Notes: generated by a model not told the origin, from the letters alone. A stretch of 64,000 nucleotides of DNA from Mesorhizobium sp. L-8-3 (GCF_016756615.1 NZ_AP023262.1:6759501-6823500), one strand, 5' to 3'; shown: positions 16,377-26,018, numbered from the stretch's first letter. Made by a program: numbers and translations.

Positions 16377-18363
16377 CGTTCTTCCCCCGCCGTGGTCCCT
16401 TGCCGCCCGGCCCGCCCTTGTCTGCCCCCTCGCCCCGACGCGGAGAAGAGGCGGAACCCTTCGGATCGCCAGCGCCCTTGCCCCTAGGCTTCTCGGTCGC
16501 TGCCGTTTTTCCCTGCGGCCGGGCGCCGGGCGCCATCCAGACATTGGCCCTGCGGGCGCCGGGAGGATCGATCGGCCGCTGCTCGCGCTCGCCGGACTTC
16601 TTCGGTCCCCGCTCCCTGCCGGGCTCGGCTTTGCCGCCGCCGAAGCCGCCGCGTTCCGGGCGGGTCGACAGTCTGGACAAGGCATCGTCGCGGCTGTTTT
16701 CGCGGCGCTTGCGCGCCTTGATCAGCCCGCCCTCGCCGATCGGCGCCGCCATGGGGTCGCGCGCGGCGCGGAGGCGTTCGGGTCGTTCTTCGCGACGCTC
16801 GGACAGCACAGGCTTGTTGGAGAAGGGCTTGGCGATCGGCGCATCGAAATTGGCTCCGGACTCCTCGATCAGCCGCTCGCCGAGCTGGTCGCGCAGCATC
16901 TTGCCCTTCAATTCCTGCACGGCGCCTTCCGGCAGTTCGCCGAGCTGGAACGGTCCGTAGGAAATGCGGATCAGCCGCGTGACGTCGAGGCCGAGCGCGC
17001 CGAGGATGTTCTTGACCTCGCGATTCTTGCCTTCGCGCAGGCCGATGGTCAGCCAGGCATTGGTGCCCTGCTCGCGGTCGAGCGAGGCTTCCACTGCACC
17101 ATAAAACACACCGTCGACGGCGATGCCGTCCTTCAATTCGGCCAGCGCCTTCTCGTCGACCTTGCCATGGACGCGCACGCGGTAGCGTCGCAGCCACCCG
17201 GTCGCCGGCAACTCGAGCACCCGCGCCAGCCCACCGTCATTGGTGAGCAGCAGCAGGCCTTCGGTGTTGATGTCGAGCCGCCCGATCGTCATCAGCCGCG
17301 GCAGGTCGGCGGGCAGCACGTCGAACACCGTCCGGCGGCCTTCGGGATCGCGGTTGGTGGTCACGAGACCGGCCGGCTTATGGAAAAGGAAAAGCCGGGT
17401 CCGCTCGATCGGCGGAATTGTCGTGCCGTCGAGTTCGATCGTGTCGTCGGGCATGACGTTGAAAGCCGGCGACGAAAGCACCTTGCCGTTGACCTTGACG
17501 CGGCCAGCCGCGATCAGTTCCTCGGCGTCGCGACGCGAGGCAATGCCCGCGCGGGCGAGACGCTTGGCGATGCGCTCCCCAGGCTCCGTCGTCTCGGTCT
17601 TGCGGAAACGGACGCTATCGCCGGAGGATCGCTTTTCGAATGGCCTGCCCTCGGGTCGGGGACCAGCTCGGAAAGGTCTCTCGGCGCGTTGCGGCCGCGC
17701 CTCGCCGGTCGCGCCCCGCTCCTCACGCTCGCGACGGCCCGGGCGCTGATTGCCACGGCCCTCAGAGGTTTTTCGCTCGGGACGCGGTCCGCTCCTGAAA
17801 GGCTTGTCGCCGCGCTCCGCACCTTCGCCGGATGACGCGCGGTCGCGGAAGGGCCGGCGTTCACCGTCACCGCGTCCTTCGAAGGGCTTGCGTTCGGGGC
17901 GCGGGCCGCGCTTGAAAGGCTTGTCGCCGCGCACGGCGCCTTCGCCCGAAGCCGCACGATCACGGAACGGCCGCCGCTCGCCATCGCCGCGTCCTTCGAA
18001 GGGCTTGCGATCGGGACGCGGGCCGCTCCTGAAAGGCTTGCCGCCGCGCTCGGCGCCTTCGCCCGAAGCCGCACGATCACGGAACGGCCGCCGCTCGCCA
18101 TCGCCGCGTCCTTCGAAGGGCTTGCGATCGGGGCGCGGGCCGCTCCTGAAAGGCTTGCCGCCGCGCTCGGTGCCTTCGCCCGAGCGCTCGTCGCGCGAGA
18201 ATGCACGCTTGGCGCCGCGCGGCGCGCCGTCTTTCCCCTCGCGCTTGACGAAGGGCTTCTTGGCGCCGTCGCGGAAAGGCCGGCCGCCCTTCGCCGGGCC
18301 ACCACGCGGGCCGCCTGCTTTCGAGCCGCCTTTGCGGGGAGTTTTTTTCCGATCGTCGTCCAT
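16357..18363 (-). CDS. rluB: RNA pseudouridine synthase, RsuA/RluB family, with long low-complexity tails
   Basis: The catalytic core lies in residues about 262-505 of 668: an S4 RNA-binding domain (RIAKRLARAGIASRRDAEELI) and the RsuA-type synthase domain with GRLDINTEGLLLL, catalytic Asp364. In E. coli RluB makes pseudouridine 2605 in 23S rRNA. The first 260 residues are Arg/Lys/Gly/Pro-rich and include three near-identical 39-residue repeats (70-186) plus a decayed fourth. The last 150 residues are similarly basic and disordered. These tails more than double the family's usual 240-290 residues, probably as RNA-binding disorder. It overlaps rsmD by 20 bp and diverges from tadA. Confidence 0.9.
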   Translation of the reverse strand: MDDDRKKTPRKGGSKAGGPRGGPAKGGRPFRDGAKKPFVKREGKDGAPRGAKRAFSRDERSGEGTERGGKPFRSGPRPDRKPFEGRGDGERRPFRDRAASGEGAERGGKPFRSGPRPDRKPFEGRGDGERRPFRDRAASGEGAVRGDKPFKRGPRPERKPFEGRGDGERRPFRDRASSGEGAERGDKPFRSGPRPERKTSEGRGNQRPGRREREERGATGEARPQRAERPFRAGPRPEGRPFEKRSSGDSVRFRKTETTEPGERIAKRLARAGIASRRDAEELIAAGRVKVNGKVLSSPAFNVMPDDTIELDGTTIPPIERTRLFLFHKPAGLVTTNRDPEGRRTVFDVLPADLPRLMTIGRLDINTEGLLLLTNDGGLARVLELPATGWLRRYRVRVHGKVDEKALAELKDGIAVDGVFYGAVEASLDREQGTNAWLTIGLREGKNREVKNILGALGLDVTRLIRISYGPFQLGELPEGAVQELKGKMLRDQLGERLIEESGANFDAPIAKPFSNKPVLSERREERPERLRAARDPMAAPIGEGGLIKARKRRENSRDDALSRLSTRPERGGFGGGKAEPGRERGPKKSGEREQRPIDPPGARRANVWMAPGARPQGKTAATEKPRGKGAGDPKGSASSPRRGEGADKGGPGGKGPRRGKNDADRRR
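17806..18156 (-). repeat. Three tandem 117-bp repeats inside rluB
   Basis: Three in-frame 117-bp units each encode a 39-residue module starting KPFRSGPRPDRKPFEGRGDG and running on to an SGEGAxRGx end. A degenerate fourth unit continues to about 17680. Units one and two are almost identical at DNA level, which indicates recent slippage or unequal crossing-over. Copy number is likely to vary between strains. Confidence 0.9.
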
Positions 18364-18439
18364 TCGGCCTTTGCCTTTCCGGGCGGGGTGTAGCAGTAAC
18401 GTTCAGGCCGCGCGAGGGAAATGTCACGAAGAGAATTCC

Positions 18440-18892
18440 ATGACACGACCGGATTTCATAGCTCTGGCTTTCGCCGAGGCGGAAGCTGCAGCACGACGTG
18501 GCGAAGTGCCGGTGGGCGCGGTCCTCGTCTCCGACGGCGAAGTCGTGGCAAGGGCCGGAAACCGCACACGCGAACTCAACGATCCGACCGCCCATGCAGA
18601 GATGCTGGCGATCCGTGAGGCCGCCGCAGCGCTTTCGGCCGAGCGGCTCAACGGCGCCGACCTCTACGTGACGCTGGAACCCTGCGCCATGTGCGCGGCG
18701 GCGATCTCCTTCGCCCGCCTGCGCCGGCTCTATTTCGGCGCCGCCGACGAGAAAGGCGGCGGCGTCGTCAACGGGGTGCGCTTCTTCTCGTCGCCGACCT
18801 GCCACCACGCGCCGGAGGTTTATTCCGGCATCGGCGAGGTCCGGGCATCGACGCTGCTGAAGGAATTTTTCCGGGACAGGCGCAACGGCTAG
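18440..18892 (+). CDS. tadA: tRNA-specific adenosine deaminase TadA
   Basis: This 150-residue enzyme converts adenosine 34 to inosine in tRNA-Arg(ACG). The zinc and proton-shuttle residues are His52-Ala-Glu54 (HAE) and the PCAMC motif with Cys82 and Cys85. VPVGAVLV and the C-terminal LLKEFFRDRR are also typical. The frame is open far upstream through rluB antisense, but the start is ATG 18440, which follows a GAAGAG site and gives the normal length. It diverges from rluB across 76 bp, a common Rhizobiales arrangement. Confidence 0.94.
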   Translation: MTRPDFIALAFAEAEAAARRGEVPVGAVLVSDGEVVARAGNRTRELNDPTAHAEMLAIREAAAALSAERLNGADLYVTLEPCAMCAAAISFARLRRLYFGAADEKGGGVVNGVRFFSSPTCHHAPEVYSGIGEVRASTLLKEFFRDRRNG

Positions 18893-18958
18893 GCATGCAA
18901 GCGGCAGGTTTCGCCCGATCGGAACCGAACCGATGGCCTGCTTCACGCTATGTTTTGG

Positions 18959-19720
18959 TCAGAGACCTGGAATCCAGTCGGTCCAGCTCGATCCCTTCTT
19001 GGATTCACGCTTCTGCCGCCGATCCTTCTTCCACTCGTCTTCGCCGACATCGTTCACGGGGGCGGTATCTGCCGGCTGGCGATAGGTCAGCGGCGGCTCG
19101 CTGAGATATCTGCGCGTTGTGGGGCTGCCCTGCCTGCTTTCGGCGAGGCGCTTGTTGAATTCCTCGCGCTCCTTGCCGTCTGCGACATCGCCCTCATTGT
19201 TGAAATTGCCGCGCTCGTATTTCGCCCGCGAGACGACGCCCTGGTTCGACCGGCCTGTCCGCCCACCGGCACCAACCGGATCGGGTTCAACCTCGAAATT
19301 GCCGCGCTCGCCATAGCGGGCTTTCGACGTGACGCCCCCCTTCGTCGACGCGACGTCGCTCTGGATCGGGGAAGAGCGTCCCTCCTCGGCCGCGGCGGTC
19401 GCCTCGGCGAAGACACGCTCGCGACGCTGCTCGGGCGATTCCGGCCAGGCTTCGCTGCCTGCGGTGATACTCTGCTGAGGTGCCGGCAGCGATTCCTTTT
19501 CTCCAGGCGCGGGCCTGACGAGTGCCGGCCGCGGCTTGTAGTCGATCTTCGGCTTGTCCTTGTTCGGTGCGATCGAAAGCACGCCGGTGACGTCGGACAG
19601 GAGCTGCTCGTGGGCGGGTGTGCCCGTGCCATAGGTCGGCGAGCCCATGCAGCCGGTCAATGCAAGAGCCGAAACCATCAACGGCGCCGAAACCGACAAG
19701 CGCGCGTGCCACTGCCTCAT
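18959..19720 (-). CDS. Conserved hypothetical lipoprotein
   Basis: The 253-residue protein has a type II signal peptide with lipobox LTGC (Cys24), so it is probably lipidated, with the rest in the periplasm. The mature part is hydrophilic and low in complexity. It contains two related segments, SKARYGERGNFEVE and SRAKYERGNFNNEG, and no recognisable enzyme motif. It lies 175 bp downstream of ileS on the same strand. The neighbourhood with ileS and M16 peptidases is typical for rhizobial lipoproteins of unknown role. Function unknown. Confidence 0.75.
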   Translation of the reverse strand: MRQWHARLSVSAPLMVSALALTGCMGSPTYGTGTPAHEQLLSDVTGVLSIAPNKDKPKIDYKPRPALVRPAPGEKESLPAPQQSITAGSEAWPESPEQRRERVFAEATAAAEEGRSSPIQSDVASTKGGVTSKARYGERGNFEVEPDPVGAGGRTGRSNQGVVSRAKYERGNFNNEGDVADGKEREEFNKRLAESRQGSPTTRRYLSEPPLTYRQPADTAPVNDVGEDEWKKDRRQKRESKKGSSWTDWIPGL

Positions 19721-19895
19721 GCGGTAAGTCCCACCAGAAACCGCCTCTCGCTGGAAAAACGGATGCTATCGCAAAATAATTAACCACTGCTCTTCGCCCA
19801 AAAATCCGGCGACAACGTGGCATGACGAGGTCTCGGCGGCTTTTACCCCAAGCCGCCGAGAAGGGCAACGACCGGTCAGGCCGGTCGATTTCCGG

Positions 19896-22856
19896 TCAGA
19901 TCCGCCCCAGCGCCCGGAGTTCACGGAGCGCCGCGGCGTCGCGCGCCGAGACATCCGGGAATGCCGGATCGGCGCCGACATCGTCGGTGAAGCGCCAGGA
20001 CCTCGCGCATTTGCGGCCCGATGCGAGGCCCGGCACCACGGCCACGCCCTTCACCTCGTCGAGCGTGAAGGCGTCACCCGAAACCGGCTTGTCCGACACC
20101 GAAATGTCGCTTGTGATGCTGATCTCGGCGAGATCGAGACCGTCCAGCGCCTGCAAGAGTTCCGCATCGGTGATATGCACGACGGGCGCCGCTTCCAGCG
20201 AGGAGCCGATCGTCTTCTTCGCCCGCTCGATCTCGAGCGCGCCGGTGACGACGCGGCGGACCTGGCGGACCTTGCGCCACTTCTCGGCCAAGGCCTCGTC
20301 CTTCCATTCGGCCGGGACCACACGGAACTGTTCGAGATGCACCGAGCGCGCCTCGGGGTAACGCTCGAGCCAGGCCTCCTCCGTCGTGAAAGGCAGCATC
20401 GGCGCCAGCCAGGTGACCAGACTGTCAAACAGATGGCGCACCACCTCGACAGCCGCCTTGCGCCTGACGCTGGACGGCGCGTCGCAATAGAGCGCGTCCT
20501 TGCGGATGTCGAAATAGAAGGCAGACAGGTCGACCACCATGAAGTCGAGCAGCGCCCTGGCGATCCGCTTGAAATCGAAGGCGTCGTAGCCGGCGCGCAC
20601 GAGTTCGTCGAGCTCGGCGAGGCGGTGCAGCATCAGCCGCTCCAGCTCCGGCATCTCGCCGAGCGGCACGCTTTCGCCCGTATCATGGGCGAGCGTGCCG
20701 AGCATCCAGCGGATCGTGTTGCGCAGCTTGCGATAGGCGTCGATGTTGGTCTGCAGCACGTTCTTCCCGAGCCGCTGGTCTTCCCAATAGTCCGTCGTCG
20801 CAACCCACAGCCGCAGTATATCGGCGCCGGACTGCTTGATCACGTCCTGGGGCACGACGGTGTTGCCGAGCGACTTCGACATCTTGCGGCCTTCCTCGTC
20901 CATGGTGAAGCCATGGGTGACGACCGTGTCGTAAGGCGCGCGACCACGCGTGCCGGAGGCTTCGAGCAGCGAGGAGTGGAACCATCCGCGATGCTGGTCG
21001 GAACCCTCGAGATAGACGTCGGCGGGCCATTTGAGGTCCGGACGGTCCTCCAGCGTGAAGACGTGGGTGGAACCCGAATCGAACCAGACGTCGAGGATGT
21101 CCATTACCTGCGTCCACGGCTCGTTGGCGCGGCTGCCCAGGAAGCGCTCGCGGGCGCCCTCGGCGAACCAGGCGTCGGCGCCCTCGGTCTCGAAGGCCTC
21201 CATGATGCGGACGTTGACCTCGGCGTCCTTCAGCACCTCGCCGTTCTCGTCGGCGAAGATGGCGATGGGCACGCCCCAGGCGCGCTGACGCGAAAGCACC
21301 CAGTCCGGCCGCTCCTCGATCATGGCGCGAAGCCGCGTCTGGCCGCCCGCCGGAACGAAACGGGTGGCGTCGATCGCCGCAAGCGCCCTGTTGCGCAAGG
21401 TGTCGGGAGACGGCCTCGGGGCGCCGGGCTCGAGGCCGAAACCGTGCAGTTCCTTGTCCATATAGACGAACCATTGCGGCGTGTTGCGGAAGATCACCGG
21501 CTTCTTCGACCGCCAGGAATGCGGGTAGGAGTGCTTCAGGCGACCGCGTGCGAACAGCATCGAATGCACGATCAGCGCATCGATGACGCATTGGTTGGCA
21601 TTGCCCTTCTTGCCGTTGTCGTCGATGACGCGCGCCGCCCCGCCTTCGCGGTCGGGCCCGAAGCCCGGCGCATCCTTGGTGAAAAAGCCGGCATCGTCGA
21701 CCGTGAAGGGCAGCCGCGTGTTGATGCCGCGCTTGACGAGCGCGGCGGCCGCTTCCATCCAGGCGTCGAAGTCCTCGCGGCCGTGGCCGGGCGCCGTATG
21801 CACGAAGCCGGTACCGGCATCGTCGGTGACATGGTCGCCGGCGAGCATCGGCACCGGGAACTCGTAGCCGCCTCCGAAACCCTCGAGCGGGTGTGCGAGT
21901 GTGATCCCGGCGAGTTCCTCGGCCGGCACGGTGCGCAAGCGACGGTACTGGAGCTTTGCCTTGGCGAATGCCTCCTCGGCCAGCGCATCTGCGAAGATCA
22001 GCCGTTCGCCCGGCCGCGGTCCGAAATCGTTCTCGGCGGCGGTCGCCTCATAGAGGCCGTAGCTGATGCGCGGCGAATAGTTGACCGCCCGGTTGCCGGG
22101 GATCGTCCAGGGCGTGGTCGTCCAGATGACGACGAAGGCACCGTCGACACCGTCCTGCCCAGCTCCGCCGCCACTCGCCGCGACCGGGAACTTCACCCAG
22201 ATCGTATCGGACTCGTAGTCCTGATACTCGACCTCGGCCTCGGCCAGCGCAGTGCGCTCCACCACGCTCCACATCACCGGCTTGGAGCCGCGATAGAGCT
22301 GGCCCGACATGGCGAATTTCAGCAGTTCGCCTGCGATCCGCGCCTCGGCGTGATAAGCCATGGTCGTATAGGGGTTGTCGAAATCGCCGACCACGCCGAG
22401 CCGCTGGAACTCCCCGGTCTGCACCTTGATCCAGTGGGCGGCGAAGTCGCGGCATTCCCTGCGGAACTCGTTGACGGGAACCTCGTCCTTGTTCTTCCCC
22501 CGGGCGCGGTATTGCTCCTCGATCTTCCACTCGATCGGCAGGCCGTGGCAGTCCCAGCCCGGAACGTAGTTGGAATCGTAGCCCCGCATCTGGAAGGAGC
22601 GGGTGATGATGTCCTTCAGCACCTTGTTCAGCGCGTGGCCGATATGGATGTTGCCGTTGGCATAGGGCGGGCCGTCATGCAGCACATATTTGCTGCGCCC
22701 AGCGGCGTCCTCGCGCAGCCTGCGGTAGAGATCCATCTCCTGCCAGCGCTTGACCAGCAGCGGCTCCTTCTCGGGCAGCCCGGCCCGCATCGGAAACTCC
22801 GTCTGCGGCAGATAGAGCGTCTTCGAATAGTCGATCTTCTCGGCGGTGTCGGTCAT
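19896..22856 (-). CDS. ileS: Isoleucyl-tRNA synthetase
   Basis: This 986-residue class Ia synthetase charges tRNA-Ile. HIGH is at 71-74 (NGNIHIGHALNK) and KMSKS at about 658-662. Between them is the CP1 editing domain with TTPWTIPGNRAV, and the anticodon-binding domain follows. The C-terminal zinc knuckle of bacterial IleS, which in E. coli has four Cys, is reduced to RKCARSW with one Cys remaining, and the second Cys pair reads DVSARD. Length is normal for alphaproteobacteria. The start is ATG 22856, with 330 bp upstream to the next gene. Confidence 0.97.
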   Translation of the reverse strand: MTDTAEKIDYSKTLYLPQTEFPMRAGLPEKEPLLVKRWQEMDLYRRLREDAAGRSKYVLHDGPPYANGNIHIGHALNKVLKDIITRSFQMRGYDSNYVPGWDCHGLPIEWKIEEQYRARGKNKDEVPVNEFRRECRDFAAHWIKVQTGEFQRLGVVGDFDNPYTTMAYHAEARIAGELLKFAMSGQLYRGSKPVMWSVVERTALAEAEVEYQDYESDTIWVKFPVAASGGGAGQDGVDGAFVVIWTTTPWTIPGNRAVNYSPRISYGLYEATAAENDFGPRPGERLIFADALAEEAFAKAKLQYRRLRTVPAEELAGITLAHPLEGFGGGYEFPVPMLAGDHVTDDAGTGFVHTAPGHGREDFDAWMEAAAALVKRGINTRLPFTVDDAGFFTKDAPGFGPDREGGAARVIDDNGKKGNANQCVIDALIVHSMLFARGRLKHSYPHSWRSKKPVIFRNTPQWFVYMDKELHGFGLEPGAPRPSPDTLRNRALAAIDATRFVPAGGQTRLRAMIEERPDWVLSRQRAWGVPIAIFADENGEVLKDAEVNVRIMEAFETEGADAWFAEGARERFLGSRANEPWTQVMDILDVWFDSGSTHVFTLEDRPDLKWPADVYLEGSDQHRGWFHSSLLEASGTRGRAPYDTVVTHGFTMDEEGRKMSKSLGNTVVPQDVIKQSGADILRLWVATTDYWEDQRLGKNVLQTNIDAYRKLRNTIRWMLGTLAHDTGESVPLGEMPELERLMLHRLAELDELVRAGYDAFDFKRIARALLDFMVVDLSAFYFDIRKDALYCDAPSSVRRKAAVEVVRHLFDSLVTWLAPMLPFTTEEAWLERYPEARSVHLEQFRVVPAEWKDEALAEKWRKVRQVRRVVTGALEIERAKKTIGSSLEAAPVVHITDAELLQALDGLDLAEISITSDISVSDKPVSGDAFTLDEVKGVAVVPGLASGRKCARSWRFTDDVGADPAFPDVSARDAAALRELRALGRI

Positions 22857-23186
22857 CGTTCTGCCATATGCATTGCCGGCGGCGAAAAAGCCTCAGGCGT
22901 CCAACTATCATGATTTGAAGAAAGCGCGAGAGGGCGCGCAAAAATCCCGGCGGCTCCGGCGACCGTCAGGCCGCCCGGAACACCGGGCACGTAATTCGTA
23001 TCGCGAAGGGCGCGAAGCTCGTCATGGCCGCGCTATTTAACGGAAGGAGGCCGCGAAGGAAAGGCCGGAACCCTACTGTTGTGCGAGATCGTGTGGCCTA
23101 TCGCTGCGAACTCCAGCACGGCGCCGACGGCCGGGCGCAGGCCACCTGCTCTCGTCCCCGTATCAGCACGTGCAACTGCGCGGCGA
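22857..23186. other. 330-bp leader region upstream of ileS
   Basis: This gap lies between the MipA stop and the ileS start, both on the minus strand. No gene, T-box or strong terminator is evident. It presumably contains the ileS promoter and a sizeable untranslated leader. Confidence 0.4.
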
Positions 23187-23990
23187 CTACAGCGAGAAAT
23201 CGAATCGATAGGTCGCCGAAAGGCCAAGAAGGAACTGGTTCGGCGAACCGCGCTCCTTCACCAGGTTCGACGCAGCGGCCGGCCCTTGCAGCCGCGCATA
23301 TTCGCCGAACAGGCTGGTCGTGATCTTGTCGGTGGTCTTCCAGGTGACCGCGCCGCCGACGCCGACCGACTCCAGGCCAGCGCCGGGGTCGTAGGCGCTG
23401 AGGCCAGTCGCGGCGGCACCGGCCGCATCGACGCCGTAATAGGTCTCGAAATAGTCGCTGGTCGCGACGGAGAGGCGCGGTCCGCCGGAAACGCGCACTG
23501 TCGGCGTGACGTCGGCGAAGGCGTCAACCTGGATGTCGCCGACGATGGCGTCATGGGCGCGGATACCGCGTCGCACTTCACCGCGCACACGCAGCCAATC
23601 CGTCGGATAGACTTCCGCGAAGCCGCCAACCTCGGCACCCCATTCCACCGGCTGCAGGCCGGCGAGGTCGTCAGATTCATCCGTGCTGCGCTCAAAGACG
23701 ATCTTGCCGGTGGCACCGGCACGCACGGCACCGGTATCGATGAAGGCGATGGAGATATTGTCGTTGCGGGACGAGAATCGTGTTTCGGTGCCGGCACGTC
23801 CGAGCGACACGAGCGGCGACACCCCGAGCAGATATTTCCTGGCGCCCTCATATTCGGGTGCGATGAATCCCGACGCGCCGACGGTCAAATACCAGTCGCC
23901 GGAGAACCAGTTCTCGCCCGCATGGGCGCACGAAACCGACAGCACGAGACAAAGGCCGGGCAACGCACGACCCAATAGACGCTTCGACAC
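23187..23990 (-). CDS. MipA/OmpV-family outer membrane protein
   Basis: The mature sequence is a beta-barrel type protein with alternating hydrophobic strands and a C-terminal aromatic strand (LLGLSATYRFDFSL). It opens with ENWFSGDWYLTVGASGFIAPEYEGARKY, the diagnostic MipA/OmpV start; in E. coli MipA scaffolds MltA and PBP1B. I prefer the GTG at 23990 (267 aa), which yields a compact signal peptide ending CAHA-G. An ATG at 24098 would add 36 residues with no signal-like character. It stands alone between ribF and ileS. Confidence 0.82.
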   Translation of the reverse strand: MSKRLLGRALPGLCLVLSVSCAHAGENWFSGDWYLTVGASGFIAPEYEGARKYLLGVSPLVSLGRAGTETRFSSRNDNISIAFIDTGAVRAGATGKIVFERSTDESDDLAGLQPVEWGAEVGGFAEVYPTDWLRVRGEVRRGIRAHDAIVGDIQVDAFADVTPTVRVSGGPRLSVATSDYFETYYGVDAAGAAATGLSAYDPGAGLESVGVGGAVTWKTTDKITTSLFGEYARLQGPAAASNLVKERGSPNQFLLGLSATYRFDFSL

Positions 23991-24159
23991 GATGAACAGC
24001 CCCGCGCTCCGTTGCAGGCCGAAGAGTTGCGCGTCGGCGACGGCTGCCCCCTTGACCTTTGACCGCATCGATCCGGTGACAACCAGAAGATGCATCAATC
24101 GCCCCGTTCTGCGGCAGCTCGGTAAAATTTGGATTAAATGCGCGCGGTCCGGTCGACGG

Positions 24160-25143
24160 TCAGGGAAAGGCGACAGTCAGGTCGAGCGCCGATAGCGGCC
24201 GCACGCCTGACAACAGGGCCCGGGCCTCGGCCTCGTCGCGCTTCATCTGCGCGACGAGGGCGTCGAGCCCATGGAACTTCTCCTCGCCGCGCAGATAGCC
24301 GAAGAAGGAGACGGAACAGACCTCGCCATAAAGATCGCCCTCGAAGTCGAAGACGAAGGTCTCCAGGAGCGGCGCGCCATCATCGTCCACCGTCGGGCGC
24401 CGCCCGAAGCTTGCGACGCCGTCATGGAGCGCCCCATTGGCCCGGCGGAAACGCACGGCGTAGATGCCGTGCTTGAGCGCCACGCTCGGAGTGAGCTTCA
24501 TATTGGCCGTGGGAAATCCCAGCGTACGGCCGAGCTTCCTGCCGCCGGTTACTTCCGCCTCGACGGTATAGCGGTAGCCCAGCAATCCGGCAGCTTCCGC
24601 GACTTCGCCATCGGCAAGAAGCTGGCGGATACGGCTCGACGAGATCACTTCCGTCCCTTCGTCGCGGAAGGCGTCGACCAGGGTCACCCCGAAGCCGTGC
24701 TTTTCACCCGACGCCATCAGGAAGGCCGGACCGCCCTGCCGGTCCTTGCCGAAATGGAAGTCGAAACCGGTGACGGCGTGACTGATGCCCAGCCCGCGGT
24801 CGAGCACGCCGGTGACGAAATCTTCGGCCGAGTTGGAGGCGAAGCTGCGGGTGAAGCCCTGTTCCACGACCGCGTCGAAGCCGAGTTCGGCGATGAGCCG
24901 TGCCTTGACCGGCGGGGGGGTGAGGATGAACAGCGGCACATCCGGCCGGAACACGGTGCGCGGGTGCGGCTCGAAGGTCAGCACCAGGGCCGGAACGTCG
25001 CGGCGCCTGGCTTCGGTGAGCGCACGGTCGAGAACCGCCTGATGGCCGCGATGCACGCCGTCGAAATTGCCGATTGCCACCACACCGCCCCGCAATTCGC
25101 CGGGCAGCGCGGACGGATCGCCGATGCGTCGGAAACGGGGCAC
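24160..25143 (-). CDS. ribF: Bifunctional riboflavin kinase/FAD synthetase RibF
   Basis: This 327-residue enzyme makes FMN and then FAD from riboflavin. The N-terminal adenylyltransferase domain has GNFDGVHRGHQ (about 27-37) and VTGFDFHFGKDRQG. The C-terminal flavokinase domain has RKLGRTLGFPTANM and the catalytic ETFVFDFEGDLYG region. Length is typical (about 310-330). It follows the HAD phosphatase gene by 14 bp, probably as one transcript. Confidence 0.95.
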   Translation of the reverse strand: MPRFRRIGDPSALPGELRGGVVAIGNFDGVHRGHQAVLDRALTEARRRDVPALVLTFEPHPRTVFRPDVPLFILTPPPVKARLIAELGFDAVVEQGFTRSFASNSAEDFVTGVLDRGLGISHAVTGFDFHFGKDRQGGPAFLMASGEKHGFGVTLVDAFRDEGTEVISSSRIRQLLADGEVAEAAGLLGYRYTVEAEVTGGRKLGRTLGFPTANMKLTPSVALKHGIYAVRFRRANGALHDGVASFGRRPTVDDDGAPLLETFVFDFEGDLYGEVCSVSFFGYLRGEEKFHGLDALVAQMKRDEAEARALLSGVRPLSALDLTVAFP

Positions 25144-25157
25144 CGCTGTCGTTCCTT

Positions 25158-26018
25158 CTATCTCAGTCTCGGTATATAGGCGACCGGCTCGTGGCCGTGC
25201 TTTTCGAGGAAGGCCGCCAGCAGGGCGGCGTCGGGCGAATCGGGATCGCCATAGTCGCGGACATGGATGCCGGCCGTGACGAAGAGCACGTCGAGGCCGT
25301 TGGCGACCGCCCCCTTCACATCGGTCAGAACGCCGTCGCCGATAGCCAGCACCTCATCGCGGCCGACCGGCCGCCCCAGCACGTCGGACGCGGATTTGAG
25401 CGCGACGTCATAGATCGGGCTGTGCGGCTTGCCGGCGATCGACGTGCGGCCGCCGAGCTGGCCATAGTCCCGCGCCAGCGCACCGGCGCACCACAGCAGC
25501 CTCTCACCCTTCTCGACGACGATATCGGGATTGGCGCAGATGAACGGGAGATCGCGGGCGCGCAGGCGGCGCAGCAGCTCCGCATAATCGTCGGGCGTCT
25601 CGGTGTCGTCGTCGACGAGGCCGGTGCAGACGACAACCGAAGCCTCGAAGTCCTCGACCAGCTCGACGTCCAGCCCATCGAAGATCGGCAGGTCACGCTC
25701 GGCGCCGATATGGAAGATCCGCCGTGGCGCCTCCGCGATCAGGTCGCGCGTGACGTCCCCCGAGGTGACGATGCCATCCCAGGCATCGGCGGGCACGCCG
25801 ATCGCAGCGAGTTGGGCGACCACGCTGGGGCTGGGGCGCGGCGAATTGGTGATCAGCACCACGGCCAGCCCCTTCCTGCGCGCCGCCGCGAGGGCCGCCG
25901 CAGCCTCCATGGAGGGCTGAACGCCATTGTGCAGGACGCCCCAGACGTCGCAGAAGATGGCCGCGTAGCGGCCGGTCAGTTCGTCGAGGGATCCTATCGC
26001 GGGCGGCGTGGCTGCCAT
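25158..26018 (-). CDS. HAD-superfamily class IIA hydrolase (TIGR01459-like)
   Basis: The 286-residue protein has HAD motif I as FCDVWGVLHNG (nucleophile Asp), motif II LITNSPRPS, a class IIA cap in the middle, and motif III/IV GDGVLTDVKGA near residue 240. It is related to NagD/PGP sugar- or nucleotide-phosphate phosphatases; in alphaproteobacteria this subfamily is regularly next to ribF. The start at ATG 26018 follows a TGGAAGAC site and is better than an in-frame TTG 25 codons upstream. Natural substrate unknown; FMN or a pathway phosphate is a guess from context. Confidence 0.88.
   Translation of the reverse strand: MAATPPAIGSLDELTGRYAAIFCDVWGVLHNGVQPSMEAAAALAAARRKGLAVVLITNSPRPSPSVVAQLAAIGVPADAWDGIVTSGDVTRDLIAEAPRRIFHIGAERDLPIFDGLDVELVEDFEASVVVCTGLVDDDTETPDDYAELLRRLRARDLPFICANPDIVVEKGERLLWCAGALARDYGQLGGRTSIAGKPHSPIYDVALKSASDVLGRPVGRDEVLAIGDGVLTDVKGAVANGLDVLFVTAGIHVRDYGDPDSPDAALLAAFLEKHGHEPVAYIPRLR

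Noticed and set aside
17806..18156. Tandem 117-bp repeats considered as an intergenic satellite or CRISPR
   Set aside because: They are in frame inside rluB and encode a 39-residue protein module.
20175..22913. 912-codon open frame on the plus strand opposite ileS
   Set aside because: It is a shadow of ileS caused by high GC and lack of stops; its residues are Arg/Gly/His-rich with no domain, while the minus strand encodes a perfect IleS.
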